Source: Stictocephala bisonia
Lineage: Eukaryota; Arthropoda; Insecta; Hemiptera; Membracidae
Assembly: GCA_035578905.1 (NCBI GenBank)
Contig: JAQJVL010000057.1
Location: 372,001-436,000, forward strand
Direction of reading: 5' to 3'
Length of the DNA: 64,000 bases
Shown: positions 46,081 through 56,980 of the stretch, in pieces
How the letters are laid out: every line of letters starts with the position of its first letter
Position numbering within the stretch: position 1 is the stretch's first letter
Notes under the pieces: generated by a model
Seen by the model: the letters and a program-made list of their open reading frames with translations, nothing else
What the model was told of the DNA's origin: nothing
The model's database searches: none
Program-made: the position numbers and the translations under genes

Positions 46081-48274
46081 AAATATAAACGTTGTTAACA
46101 TTGTGTTATGCCTTGCGCTCTCCCCCTCCCCTCTTCTATCTAGGTAGGGAAAGAGGAAAATTGTAATTGAAATGTTGTGTAATATTTCGTGTTTTACGTT
46201 TTCTTGTGTATGCCAGTGGACATGTCTTCTGCAATAAGTTTTCCTTATCTCTATAATCTAATTGTTATCGTCTTTTTAAATAATTCTCTAAATAAACGTT
46301 GCATCAAGTTTGAAATGTTCAGATAGCTATAGGGAAGTGATGTGAGCATGATCAATAAAGTAACTTGTCTCCAAGGGACGTCATGGCCACTCTCTGCCAG
46401 TGGTACAAACAAGGTATTTGAGTGACAGGTTATTAGAGAAGTCGAGTGTACTAAATGCCAGATCCCCTTTGTGTCCCAACAGTTCCTGAGTGACCTTAAG
46501 GAACCGTCTATTGATTTAGTGTCACTGCAGCCACGGTCAGATTTTAATCAGCCCCAAAATGACCATCACCATATAAATAGTTGCTGTCGATAATTAAAAC
46601 AATATCATAATATTTCCTTACTTAGAATACTAATATTTAATAAAATTATGTGTTAAAAAGTGTCTTTTAGGATTTTTTCAGAGCTAGTTGTTGGTTTAGT
46701 GGTTTTTGACACTAATTTGTTAATTCTTATAGGTTGAATCCCTAATGCTATTTGGAGGATTAATAAGAATCCCTAATGCTATTAGAGCTTCATAAAGTTA
46801 TTGTTAACTAAGGGTTTATTTATTTAGTTTACTAAGGCTTTTTAGTTTACTAAGCCTACTTTAGTTAACTAAGGCTTTAAATTTATTGTTAACACCCTTG
46901 CACGCTTCGAGTACCGCCCGTTACTCGCTGCACTCGACGTGTGACGTATCACTGTAAGAATATTATTTGTTAAATTAAGCAAGTAAAATTATATATTGTT
47001 AGTTTATTTGAGGTAGATCACTCACAGTCCTTGTGTCTCAACCTTTTTATTGTCTAAATATAAACACCACAAGATTTTACTTCAACTATTTCATAAGTTA
47101 TCTTTTCTTTTATTTTTAACAGTTGATGATTACAGACATGAATTGGCTTTTTTATAATATATAGACATAACAAAACGTCCACTGAATCAATCAAACTTAC
47201 TCTCTGAAGAAAGATCTATAAACCTCTCAGTATTACAAACATCATAACTTATATTTGAACAGCTGTTACTTTTGAATATTTTAAATCTCGATTTATGTTA
47301 TTCGTATTGCAAAAACTCATACTTGAGGGCTTTCCATTTTCTTCAGGGTAAAAATTTGAACAATGAAGACCTTTTTGAACAACTCCGTTCGTTAATAAGT
47401 TATATATTTATTTCCTTTGATTTTAAGTCCCTTATACTCAATGAACCATATTTTGTATAATTTTTTTTAAATGAAATAAAAATTATGTACACTCGTATGT
47501 TAGACAGACTAAATAAACAAAAAACAATATAAATAAACAAAATTTACAAGATTAGTTTATGCAGTAAGTTATAAGTTAATAATACTTAAATATTTGTAGA
47601 CTATTATACACGTCACATTTTGATTGTTTGACCCAATTAAGGGTCTGGTGAACAATTAGATCTTTAAGTAAAGACGCAAGTTCCTAAGCAAACTAGAGAA
47701 TTTTTATAAGCTTATGGGGTTTCTGGCAGGACTACGGCGAATTTTGACTTTTCTCAGTAACAGTTATATTTTAAGGTGCAATATCATATTTAATTGTTTA
47801 TTCAATTAACAGATTTGTTATACAGTTTATTGTACTTAAAGCACACAATGTTAGTATATTAACTATCACTAAGTTAATAGTTGTAAGATAAATAAATAAA
47901 ATACTTCTTTGATATAATTTTTTTTACGTTTTAAAATATTAACTTATACTTATGGTTGTATTTGTTTGTTTTTTTTATTACCTTTTTTTAAGAGCTAAAC
48001 GCTCCTGAGAAAATTTGACGTTAACTGATTAATCATTGTTGTATTTGGAAAGATGATACAGTACACTATTGTAAAAGAAAACAAAAAATAGTGCTATGGC
48101 GAATTATTTATTCATAAGTGAAGAGTTTTCTAAATGATGCTTGAGCCTGAAATTGAATTATAACATTGTAAAATTATGTTATTCAATTTGTTCATACATT
48201 TGGTATTACATGTATGTATGTTAACAATAAATAAACATACATAATTTATTACAAACATTCCTAATTATAATATA
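46081..48274. other. Unassigned stretch
   Basis: 46,340-46,570 is GC-richer without a readable frame. 46,810-46,880 has degenerate TTTAGTTTACTAAGGCTTT repeats. The frame at 47,272-47,460 shows no features. Otherwise AT-rich. Confidence 0.45.
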
Positions 48275-48410
48275 GTTTTTTAATTAGCATAATACAAATG
48301 TATTTGTACAATATAAACACAAAATGTGCAAATATATTACAATATATTTGTGCATTTTGTGTTTATATTGTAATATATTTTTGTTGTGTGACGTTTACTT
48401 GTACTGTAAT
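48275..48410. mobile_element. Foldback family FB-B, copy 3
   Basis: Starts TTTTTTAATTAGCATAATAC. A 64-bp palindrome at 48,308-48,371 (ACAATATAAACACAAAATG with its inverse, two mismatches per arm) is followed by TTGTTGTGTGACGTTTACTT, the inverse of the family's outer end. Confidence 0.75.
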
Positions 48411-48853
48411 TTTTAATACGAAAACTTCAATAAGAAACATTATCATTGAGGTAACTGCAGCCATTAAAGTGTAACAATTCTCCCAACTGTATGCCGTGCT
48501 ATGGTTTAGACATACAAAGATGGATTTATTATCTGCAAATAAAACTACAAATCCCGTATGACTTTTGGTTTTGTTACTGTCTAGTCAAGTCAACATCAAC
48601 TTTTACGTGTTAATTGCAAAATCCTTCAGTCAACATATGTCAGCTAGTTTTAGTTCTTATCTCATTTAACCTTTTCAAGCAGATTTAATCTGCCTCCAAA
48701 CACACAACTAATTCTTTACTACTTGATTAGTCCACTCGGAACGAATTGTGTGAGTCAATCTTCAGTTACACACTCCGTGTTTTGGAGCCACGAGCGTTAT
48801 CGCAGGTTTGAATTTTAATGAGCTAACAATTATAAAGATTAAAATGATCAAAA
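48411..48853. other. Unassigned spacer
   Basis: No gene seen. Slightly GC-richer around 48,700-48,800. Confidence 0.5.
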
Positions 48854-49800
48854 AGTAAACTATTCCACGAATATAATATGTTTATATTTGAGAAGTAGTA
48901 AACTATTACACAAATATAATATGTTTATATTTGAGAAGTAGTAAACTATTCCACAAATATAATATGTTTATATTTGAGAAGTAGTAAACTATTCCACAAA
49001 TATAATATGTTTATATTTGAGAAGTAGTAAACTATTCCACAAATATAATATGTTTATATTTGAGAAGTAGTAAACTATTCCACAAATATAATATGTTTAT
49101 ATTTGAGAAGTAGTAAACTATTCCACGAATATAATATGTTTATATTTGAGAAGTAGTAAACTATTCCACAAATATAATATGTTTATATTTGAGAAGTAGT
49201 AAACTATTCCACAAATATAATATGTTTATATTTGAGAAGTAGTAAACTATTCCACAAATATAATATGTTTATATTTGAGAAGTAGTAAACTATTCCACAA
49301 ATATAATATGTTTATATTTGAGAAGTAGTAAACTATTCCACAAATATAATATGTTTATATTTGAGAAGTAGTAAACTATTCCACAAATATAATATGTTTA
49401 TATTTGAGAAGTAGTAAACTATTCCACAAATATAATATGTTTGTATTTGAGAAGTAGTAAACTATTCCACAAATATAATATGTTTATATTTGAGAAGTAG
49501 TAAACTATTCCACAAATATAATATGTTTATATTTGAGAAGTAGTAAACTATTCCACAAATATAATATGTTTATATTTGAGAAGTAGTAAACTATTCCACA
49601 AATATAATATGTTTGTATTTGAGAAGTAGTAAACTATTCCACAAATATAATATGTTTATATTTGAGAAGTAGTAAACTATTCCACAAATATAATATGTTT
49701 GTATTTGAGAAGTAGTAAACTATTCCACAAATATAATATGTTTATATTTGAGAAGTAGTAAACTATTCCACAAATATAATATGTTTATATTTGAGAAGTG
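48854..49800. repeat. Minisatellite, 43-bp unit, about 22 copies
   Basis: The unit reads TAAACTATTCCACAAATATA, ATATGTTTATATTTGAGAAG, TAG. Copies are almost identical; variants are CACGAATAT (two copies), TTACACAAAT (one) and TGTTTGTATTT (three). It has the same period as the 23.8-kb array but an unrelated sequence. Confidence 0.95.
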
Positions 49801-50125
49801 TCAGGAGATGTTTTTAGATGAGCTTTTAACATTTTAACGAATCAATACAGTTAATTGTAAAAGATTTCCAAACAACATTACAAATTAAAATAACTGTAAT
49901 GAATTAATTCTAATGTTGAAATAATATAATTTAAAATTATTCCAAACTATTGTTTAGAGTTTTTACTAAGTTAAGTACAATTTTGAAACAAAAATACATA
50001 ATTTCCAGTCATACCTTACATTAATCTTGATAAAAGAGATATTATATAATTAGTCTTCTTTAAATTTAAATTTCAAATTTGTGATAACATCATTAATAAA
50101 ATGCTTACATATCATATTCAAAATC
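49801..50125. other. AT-rich spacer
   Basis: Nothing recognised. Confidence 0.5.
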
Positions 50126-50259
50126 GGACCTTTTCCATTAGTTCACTACTACTACTTTGCTTAGGTTAGGTTAGGTTTGGTTATGTTGTGTTGGTTTGGT
50201 TAGGTTATGTTAGGCTAACCTAAGTTATGGTTATGGCAGTGAATTAACGGGAAAGATCC
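50126..50259. mobile_element. hAT-type MITE, copy C (134-bp deletion derivative)
   Basis: Starts GGACCTTTTCCATTAGTTCA then CTACTACTACTTT. It ends with the inverse (GCAGTGAATTAACGGGAAAGATCC). Between are TTAGGTTAGGTTAGG-type words and AGGCTAACCTAAG. The central ~180 bp of copies A and B is missing. The TTAGG-like run is part of the MITE and not telomeric. Confidence 0.75.
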
Positions 50260-51324
50260 TAAAGATCTATACTTGTCTTTTGATTAATTAAATTAGTTTA
50301 AACAGATTATCTATCTAAAAATAAATTAATGTACACATTATTTGTGATATTGCTGCATCGTAATTTCGGTTTGTATAAAATGTAATCATTTTGTTAAAAA
50401 TATTACTTGTTGGTGCATTTCTCAAATTATATTTAACATTATTAACGTAAAAAGCGTTGCTTGCCAACTATGACACGCTCAATATTTATATTTCTCACAG
50501 TGTAAGGCTATCTGTTAGTGCATAATATTCTTCCTGGTTATTTACTGAAGTAAATATATGTATGTACATTATTTATATAAAATATTGTATAAATTATAAA
50601 CTGTTCTCATATTACAGGTATAAACGCTCTATAAATGAGACCCTCTTTCTATAACATAAACTTGTGTAGGAAATACTAAATTTAGTGGGAAACTTTACCT
50701 TTGGGGTCATCATTTTCTTTCTGTAGAGTTAAAAGCGATTTTATAAAAAGAAGTTCTTGGATCAATCAGCTTCTCTCAATAATGGAACATATAGACTTTG
50801 ATATTTGACGTTCTTCATTGGTGGGAAAAAGTAATTGTTGAGTAACTTGCTTTAAAAATTAATGAACTACAGGATTGGAAACCTTTCATTTAGAATGGAC
50901 AAATAATTTATTTGTAATCTATATTTATTGTTTATAACATTGAAGCCCGTTTTAATCTAACTAACCAATCCTTTGTAAATTTAATCAAATGCTGTAATAT
51001 AGATAGCTAACCAACTAGTACGCTGGATAAACTTAATTGATTACAATAAACCTGATGTACACATGCTGTATACAATACACCATACACTGTTATTATACTG
51101 ACGAATCTACATTAACGTGTACCATTCTAAATAAACAAACAAAGCAGTTAATTACAGTCTTATAATTCTAAGAATGGTTGATACTTAAATTTATTTGCTT
51201 ACAATAACACAATGATAAGTAAAATCAACGTTTTCGACAATTGTCTAACAATTGTATGATTTATTGTTTTTAAATATACGAAATTTAAATAGAAATATTA
51301 CTATTATTGTGTTGTTAGTTATAA
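50260..51324. other. AT-rich stretch, nothing recognised
   Basis: No coding or repeat structure seen. Confidence 0.5.
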
Positions 51325-51500
51325 ATACCACTGAAGACTTGCTCACTCACTCACTGGCTCACCACGAGATCTCAAAAACCACTGAACGGATTTAGACGAA
51401 ATATTTTTTCCCATAAGAATAACATTGGGTTGATTTTAGTAGGTTACAGCTGTTTTGTAAAAAAATAAGCATGTTTATTTTGTATGTTTGACATTATACT
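51325..51500. repeat. Dispersed repeat of unknown class
   Basis: Contains AAATACCACTGAAGACTTGC, CTCACTCACTCACTGGCTCA and CAAAAACCACTGAACGGATT, a wording like that at 22,125-22,200 (AAATACCACTGACTCATTTA). Borders are not defined. Confidence 0.4.
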
Positions 51501-51795
51501 AGTGATGCATTAATATTTTAATCTCGAGGTGTTAAAAAAACAAATTAAGGGTGTTCGATCGAAAATTATTTATTTATTTATTTATTATTTTTTTGACAAA
51601 CATTTTAGTATCCATGTACTGTAAGTAATAAATGTGTTACGGGAAAATTCTAAAAAAAATCTTTAAGGCTTTATTACACAGGGCGAATTTACAAGCTACT
51701 AGCCGGAGAGTAAGATAGTAGTACAGGCGCTGCGAAACGTGATTAACAAAGCTAGTAGTTCTTGCTCACTCGCCAGACATCTGCTTTTGTTTTCA

Positions 51796-52070
51796 TTTAG
51801 TATATTTCTTGTTTATGGAAATATACTAAATATGGTGGAAATTTGCAAATATGGTGGTCGATTTCTGTAAACCATGTCACCATCCTCAGACCAGATGGAT
51901 TCGCACAAAAAACTTACTCACTTTACCCTTAATCCTGGTATAACCCTGCCTTTTGGTCTGAGGATGGTGAAAGTGGTTTACTGAAATCAATAAACACAAT
52001 ATATTTGTACATTTGTTACTTTTAATTTAGTACAAATGTATTGTGTGACGTTCACTTGATATAGTTTAAT
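51796..52070. mobile_element. Foldback family FB-B, copy 4
   Basis: The left arm contains GGTGGTCGATTTCTGTAAAC and CACCATCCTCAGACCAGA. The right arm has the inverse (TTTGGTCTGAGGATGGTG, GTGGTTTACTGAAATCAAT), followed by TGTATTGTGTGACGTTCACT. A small hairpin with arms TTTAGTATATTTC and GAAATATACTAAA lies at 51,797-51,832. Confidence 0.7.
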
Positions 52071-52976
52071 ATTAAGAATAAGAATAAAAAAAATCAATGA
52101 AACAGTATACACTTCATATGAATTGATTTTAACCCTGTTAAATAATATAATTAATCTGTTTATTTCTTAGCATATCACTTTATGCAATGAACAAGTATCT
52201 GACAGAGGGGTCTACGGTGTTGCTGAAGGTGAAAGTGAAATAATTGGGGACGTATCGAGTACACTCCACAGCCATCTAATGAGATGACAATTACGATGTG
52301 ACTGTATGTATAACAAACTCCTTTCCAGCAAAGTCACCTGATGTAATAACCAGGTGGGTGACATAAACTATGTGTTCAATTTTCGTCTGGATGAATATCG
52401 ATTATACATTTAGTAACTAATAGCCTTGATTATATACACCTACAATAGATAAACCATCTAATATTCACAATATTCACTATGCAAATGAGGCAGTAATTTT
52501 GTTAGTTTGTATGGTCCGCAACTACAGCTAGTTTAAACTGCATTACATTTACATGGGACAACTCTAGCGCTCCACAATGGACCACAAAAAACAGCTAATA
52601 TTTTGAGACTCAAAATTTAACATTGGATGGGAAATTTATTTGTGTATAAAATCAATGATAATAGTAGACGTATTGTGTACCTTAGTTATTTCGTCCCTCA
52701 CCATGTAAACCGTGTGAAAGGCTCACATACGATGTATGTAAGTTGAGTTAACACGCACTTCAGTGTGCGATAATGTTAACATCCATGTTTAATGTAACAA
52801 AGTAACAACTAGTTTATAGCTATAAAACATTGTCATTTTTATACAGTTTAACAATAGAAATCCAAGTACAACTAACTTTGTTATTTTATCTGTTTCAGGT
52901 CACTCACTATCTGGTTGCAGATTAGTAAATGAGGTACGTTAATAACACGTGTAAGTTCGGTTACTTTAAAGGAATG
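52071..52976. other. Unassigned stretch
   Basis: No gene seen. Slightly GC-richer near 52,195-52,370. Confidence 0.5.
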
Positions 52977-54083
52977 ACGAACATCTTTTTAATATAATAA
53001 TATCAAAATCATTTCGTTGAAACTAGTAAATATATAGATATATTTTGCTTAGTATACTGTTGCAAAAATCACATTATGAAATAACTGAGATTTAATTATG
53101 AAGTTAAAATTACGATTAAACGATTAAAAGTAAACAAACAAGAAGATATTTATTTCTGACTGTTTGTATACATATTCACTTATTTACAAACTATGCAAAG
53201 TTTAATCGTAATTTTACATCAAACAAATGTTTAAATGTAAACAAACAAGAAGATGTTTATTTCTGACTTTTTGTTTACATATTCACTTATTTACAAACTA
53301 TGCACAGTTTAATCAAACAAATGTTTAAATGTAAACAAACAAGAAATTATTTATTTCTGCCTTTTTGTTTACTTGTTCACTTATTTACAAACTATGCAAA
53401 GTTTATTCGTAATTTTACATCAAACAAATGTTTAAATGTAAACAAACAAGAAATTATTTATTTCTGCCTTTTTGTTTACTTGTTCACTTATTTACAAACT
53501 ATGCAAAGTTTAATCGTAATTTTACATCAAACAAATGTTTAAATGTAAACAAACAAGAAATTATTTATTTCTGCCTTTTTGTATACTTGTTCACTTATTT
53601 ACAAACAATGCAAAGTTAAATCGTAATTTTACATAAAATAATTGTTTAAATGTAAACAAACAAGAAATTATTTATTTCTGCCTTTTTGTATTCATATTCA
53701 CTTATTTACAAACTATGCAAAGTTAAATCGTAATTGTACATCAAACAAATGTTTAATGTAAACAAACAAGAAATTATTTATTTTTTCCTTTTTGTATACA
53801 CTCACTTATTTACAAACTATGCAAAGTTTAATAGTAATTTTAACTTTTTAGTTAAATCTCACTTATTTCAAAATGTGAGATTTGCATCAGTATACTAAGC
53901 ACCAGGTAACATTATTTTATGCTAAATAGTTATGCTTATTAGTTATGTTATTAGGAAAAGATAATATATATGTATTCATTAATATATTATAATACATATA
54001 AATTCATTGAAACTGGTAAGATCAATATATTTACCAGTTTCAATGAAATTATTTTGATATTATTACATTAAAAAGATGTTCGT
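52977..54083. mobile_element. Inverted-repeat element with a minisatellite interior (1.1 kb)
   Basis: The left arm (52,977-53,125) starts ACGAACATCTTTTTAATATA and contains CATTTCGTTGAAACTAGTAA, GCTTAGTATACTG and GAAATAACTGAGATTTAA. The right arm (53,826-54,083) is the inverse, ending ATTAAAAAGATGTTCGT and containing CAGTATACTAAGC and TTACCAGTTTCAATGAAAT. The right arm is longer because of an extra segment (about 53,900-54,035) that repeats the CATTGAAACTGGTAA motif in inverse. The interior is the 108-bp array below. No transposase and no clear target duplication. Superfamily unassigned. Confidence 0.75.
53126..53830. repeat. Minisatellite, about 108-bp unit, 6-7 copies, inside an inverted-repeat element
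   Basis: The unit reads TTTACAAACTATGCAAAGTT, TAATCGTAATTTTACATCAA, ACAAATGTTTAAATGTAAAC, AAACAAGAAATTATTTATTT, CTGCCTTTTTGTATACTTGT, TCACTTAT, with some shorter units (one lacks GTAATTTTACATCAA). 108 bp is 36 codons, so overlapping open frames appear (53,300-53,619). They are period artefacts. Confidence 0.9.
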
Positions 54084-55376
54084 TTTTATTATGGAAGCGT
54101 AACATTATCTGATATTTTTATCTATTTTTATGACTTTCTATTGCTCTTCATCGTGGATTTTCTAAGAATAACCTTCTGTCTAAAGCATTAATTCAACCGG
54201 CTTTTTATTTTTTTCATTTTTAATGTTTCCTTTGTTGTAAAGTTCAGATTAAGTTATGTTACCACTTCTATCGGTAATAGCATAATTTAGTGTTACCAAT
54301 GGGACGCTTACATAATATGAGCTCATATATTTAAGCTCATAAGAACGTTCAAGTTTAGGATTCTGAATTGTCGAAAACAAATCTGTTTATACCATAGTTT
54401 CTCAATATTATATTTGTCACATTTTATATCATTTTGTTACTGTCATAAAATAGTAACAGATATTATGCTCATGAAAATAGAAAAAATAAATAGGTATAGA
54501 TTATATCATGATTAGCACACTTCCTACAGAAATGTGAATTCTTGGAATCAAGAATGAATGTGACAACTACGTTGCAGATAAAGTGGTGGCAACCCTCTTC
54601 CCACCCTTTGTCACATCCTCAAAAGTATGATATACAGCTGTCACCTCTCCTTCCCTGATTTGGATACACACAAAAACTGTTCATACCAACTGGAAGTACA
54701 GTAACTATTAAGTGCATTTCAAATGTTATCACGATTTAATCGTTTTATAATTTATCATTTTCTTAACCATCATGCACAGTTCACTGTTAAGTAGACTATA
54801 AATTAATTCAAAAACAGTTAAAAATTTGTAAAATTTAGATAAAAAGTAGAATTTTGGAGAGAATAATTCAGTTATTTATTGATATTTTACGTTCTTTATG
54901 CATTTTTGTTTGTTAAGACACGAAAAAAATCAAAAATAGTTCAGCCTATAACATTTTCACTAAAAAGCAAACATCGCCCACAGGTATTCAAAATATAAAA
55001 TCTGAAGCAAATCCAATAACTTAATAAAAGTGTGTAAAGCAATAAAGTTGTTAGTTGTAAAAATCTTTAATAATGAAGTGCTTAAGATAGACTATTGCTA
55101 TGTATGGAACATTCATGGAATCTAAGATGTGTTTGGTACATGAGTATTGTATATTAGGGGGAGAATAAGTGTCTACTGGCCTAAAAAGGGAGGTATAACA
55201 TATGTAAGACTTTAGTTGCGGGATATGTGAGAAGAGATAAAATATTGTACAGAAGAGATAAAAGAATAATATATCTCGTCCGATATAAAAGCAAGTGATG
55301 TAAAAATAAACAGTATACACTCTCACATTTAAAAAATCTTATGTAAATTCTTTGTTCTAAGAATTTTAAAAAGTGA
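54084..55376. other. AT-rich stretch, nothing recognised
   Basis: A GC-richer part lies at 54,575-54,660 without a frame. The minus-strand frame at 55,051-55,326 has no family features. Confidence 0.45.
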
Positions 55377-55650
55377 TTTAGTGAAAGTGGCCACAGTCGT
55401 ATATTTAGTGAAAGTGGCCACAGTCGTATATTTAGTGAAAGTGGCCACAGTCGTATATTTAGTGAAAGTGGCCACAGTCGTATATTTAGTGAAAGTAGCC
55501 ACAGTCGTATATTTAGTGAAAGTGGCGACAGTCGTATATTTAGTGAAAGTGGCCACAGTCGTATATTTAGTGAAAGTGGCCACAGTCGTATGTTTAGTGA
55601 AAGTGGCCACAGTCGTATATTTAGTGAAAGTGGACAGTCGTATATTTAGT
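55377..55650. repeat. Minisatellite, 27-bp unit, about 10 copies
   Basis: The unit reads AGTGAAAGTGGCCACAGTCG TATATTT. Nine codons long, so repeats of KVATVVYLV (plus) and FTKYTTVAT (minus) appear as open frames. Variants are GTAGCCACA, GTGGCGACA, TATGTTT, and a final unit lacking GCCA. Confidence 0.95.
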
Positions 55651-55815
55651 ACCTTGGGCTGATAAATTATTCTGTTTCTAATTAAATATAATACAGTATA
55701 CTTACAATATGCAGTTTTGAGATTTGTATTAAACTAAATCACCATTATTAAAGTTCATATATATTTCATATAAAATGGGTTTAGATCTTAACTAAGATTA
55801 AAAAGGGATATTTTA

Positions 55816-56083
55816 AACATAATTGATACAATAAAATTGAACGTCACACAGTAAATATTTAGTATAATATAAAGTACAAAATGCACAAATATTATGGTGA
55901 TCCATTTCGGCAAACATTTACCTTCCTCAGACCAGGGGGTTCACAAAAGATATGAATCCTTCTGGTTTGAGGAGTGTAAACGTTGTTTGCCGAAATGGAT
56001 CACCATCATATTTGTTCATTTTGTACTTTATATTATAGTACATTTTTTTGTGCGACGTTCAATTTTATTGTACCAATTATGTT
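55816..56083. mobile_element. Foldback family FB-B, copy 5 (best-preserved palindrome)
   Basis: Both arms run about 125 bp from ACATAATTGATACAATAAAA through TTGAACGTCACACA, TATAATATAAAGTACAAAAT, ATGGTGATCCATTTCGGCAA and CCTCAGACCAG to the centre near 55,950. The right arm is the inverse, with TTGCCGAAATGGATCACCAT, ATTTTGTACTTTATATTATA and TGTGCGACGTTCAATTTTAT. Plus-strand frames here are shadows. Confidence 0.85.
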
Positions 56084-56980
56084 CACTTGTGTTGTGTGTG
56101 TCAACACGTGTTACGTTAACCTACAAACGATTTATTTATTTTCATTTTTTATTTTATTTTTTTATTTATTAATTTTAGAGATATTGAATTTAATTGTATA
56201 AAGAGGCATGATTAACGTAAGGAACTACTATACGTAGATCATTATTTATATAATTTATTTTGATTTTACATGAATACCACACGTGAAAATCGCAGGCCTT
56301 CTTTGAAATATCTTTGAAAACAATATTATTTTAGAATTTTTTACAATAACAACTGTTCTTATGTGAGCGTTGAGGCTTCCTTGACGTCATTGGTTTTTCG
56401 GGGAACGGGTAAGGAGAAACAGAGGTTATCAGTGTCTTGGTTACTTGTTAGTAATTATATTTATACGTTGGCAGGTATGTAGGCCTGACTAATTTTGGGA
56501 TTCAACCAAAATGTATACAGTTTAATTATGTATTTTATGGAATTGGAATAAAATTTCATCAATTCATTTCTAATATTAATAGGATTTAAAATTAGTTTGC
56601 TATCGCTATTAATTATATATTGTGATTTTCTTGTAATTTAAATGAAAATACAAAAATACCATATAACAGAGTAATTTAATAAGCATACATTTTCAGTGCA
56701 CTAATTTTTATAATAGTATTTATTTTAATTTAAACTTAATTCCAGTATGATTTCAAAATTTTACTTAACAGAGTAAGACATATTTCGTGTCCAAGAAAGT
56801 ATAGATCATTATTTGCCAAATATTTTACATAACTGTTTCTAGATTCTAGCTTTATTAATAAATTAAATCCCAACTAATTTAAAATGCATATTCAATACAG
56901 ACCCTTAAATAAGCCATTTTAGTGAGAATGTGGGATTCACGGTTACAATTGGCGGCTTCAGTCTGCTAAAGAAGGATGTT
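56084..56980. other. AT-rich stretch, nothing recognised
   Basis: No gene seen. 56,930-56,980 is the unique sequence leading into the satellite. Confidence 0.5.

Noticed and set aside
48854..49800. CRISPR-like array
   Set aside because: Contiguous 43-bp minisatellite with no unique spacers.
55329..55662. KVATVVYLV-repeat and FTKYTTVAT-repeat proteins
   Set aside because: Artefact of the 27-bp minisatellite.
55894..56201. Two overlapping plus-strand frames as a small membrane protein
   Set aside because: They span the right arm of a foldback palindrome and AT-rich flank.
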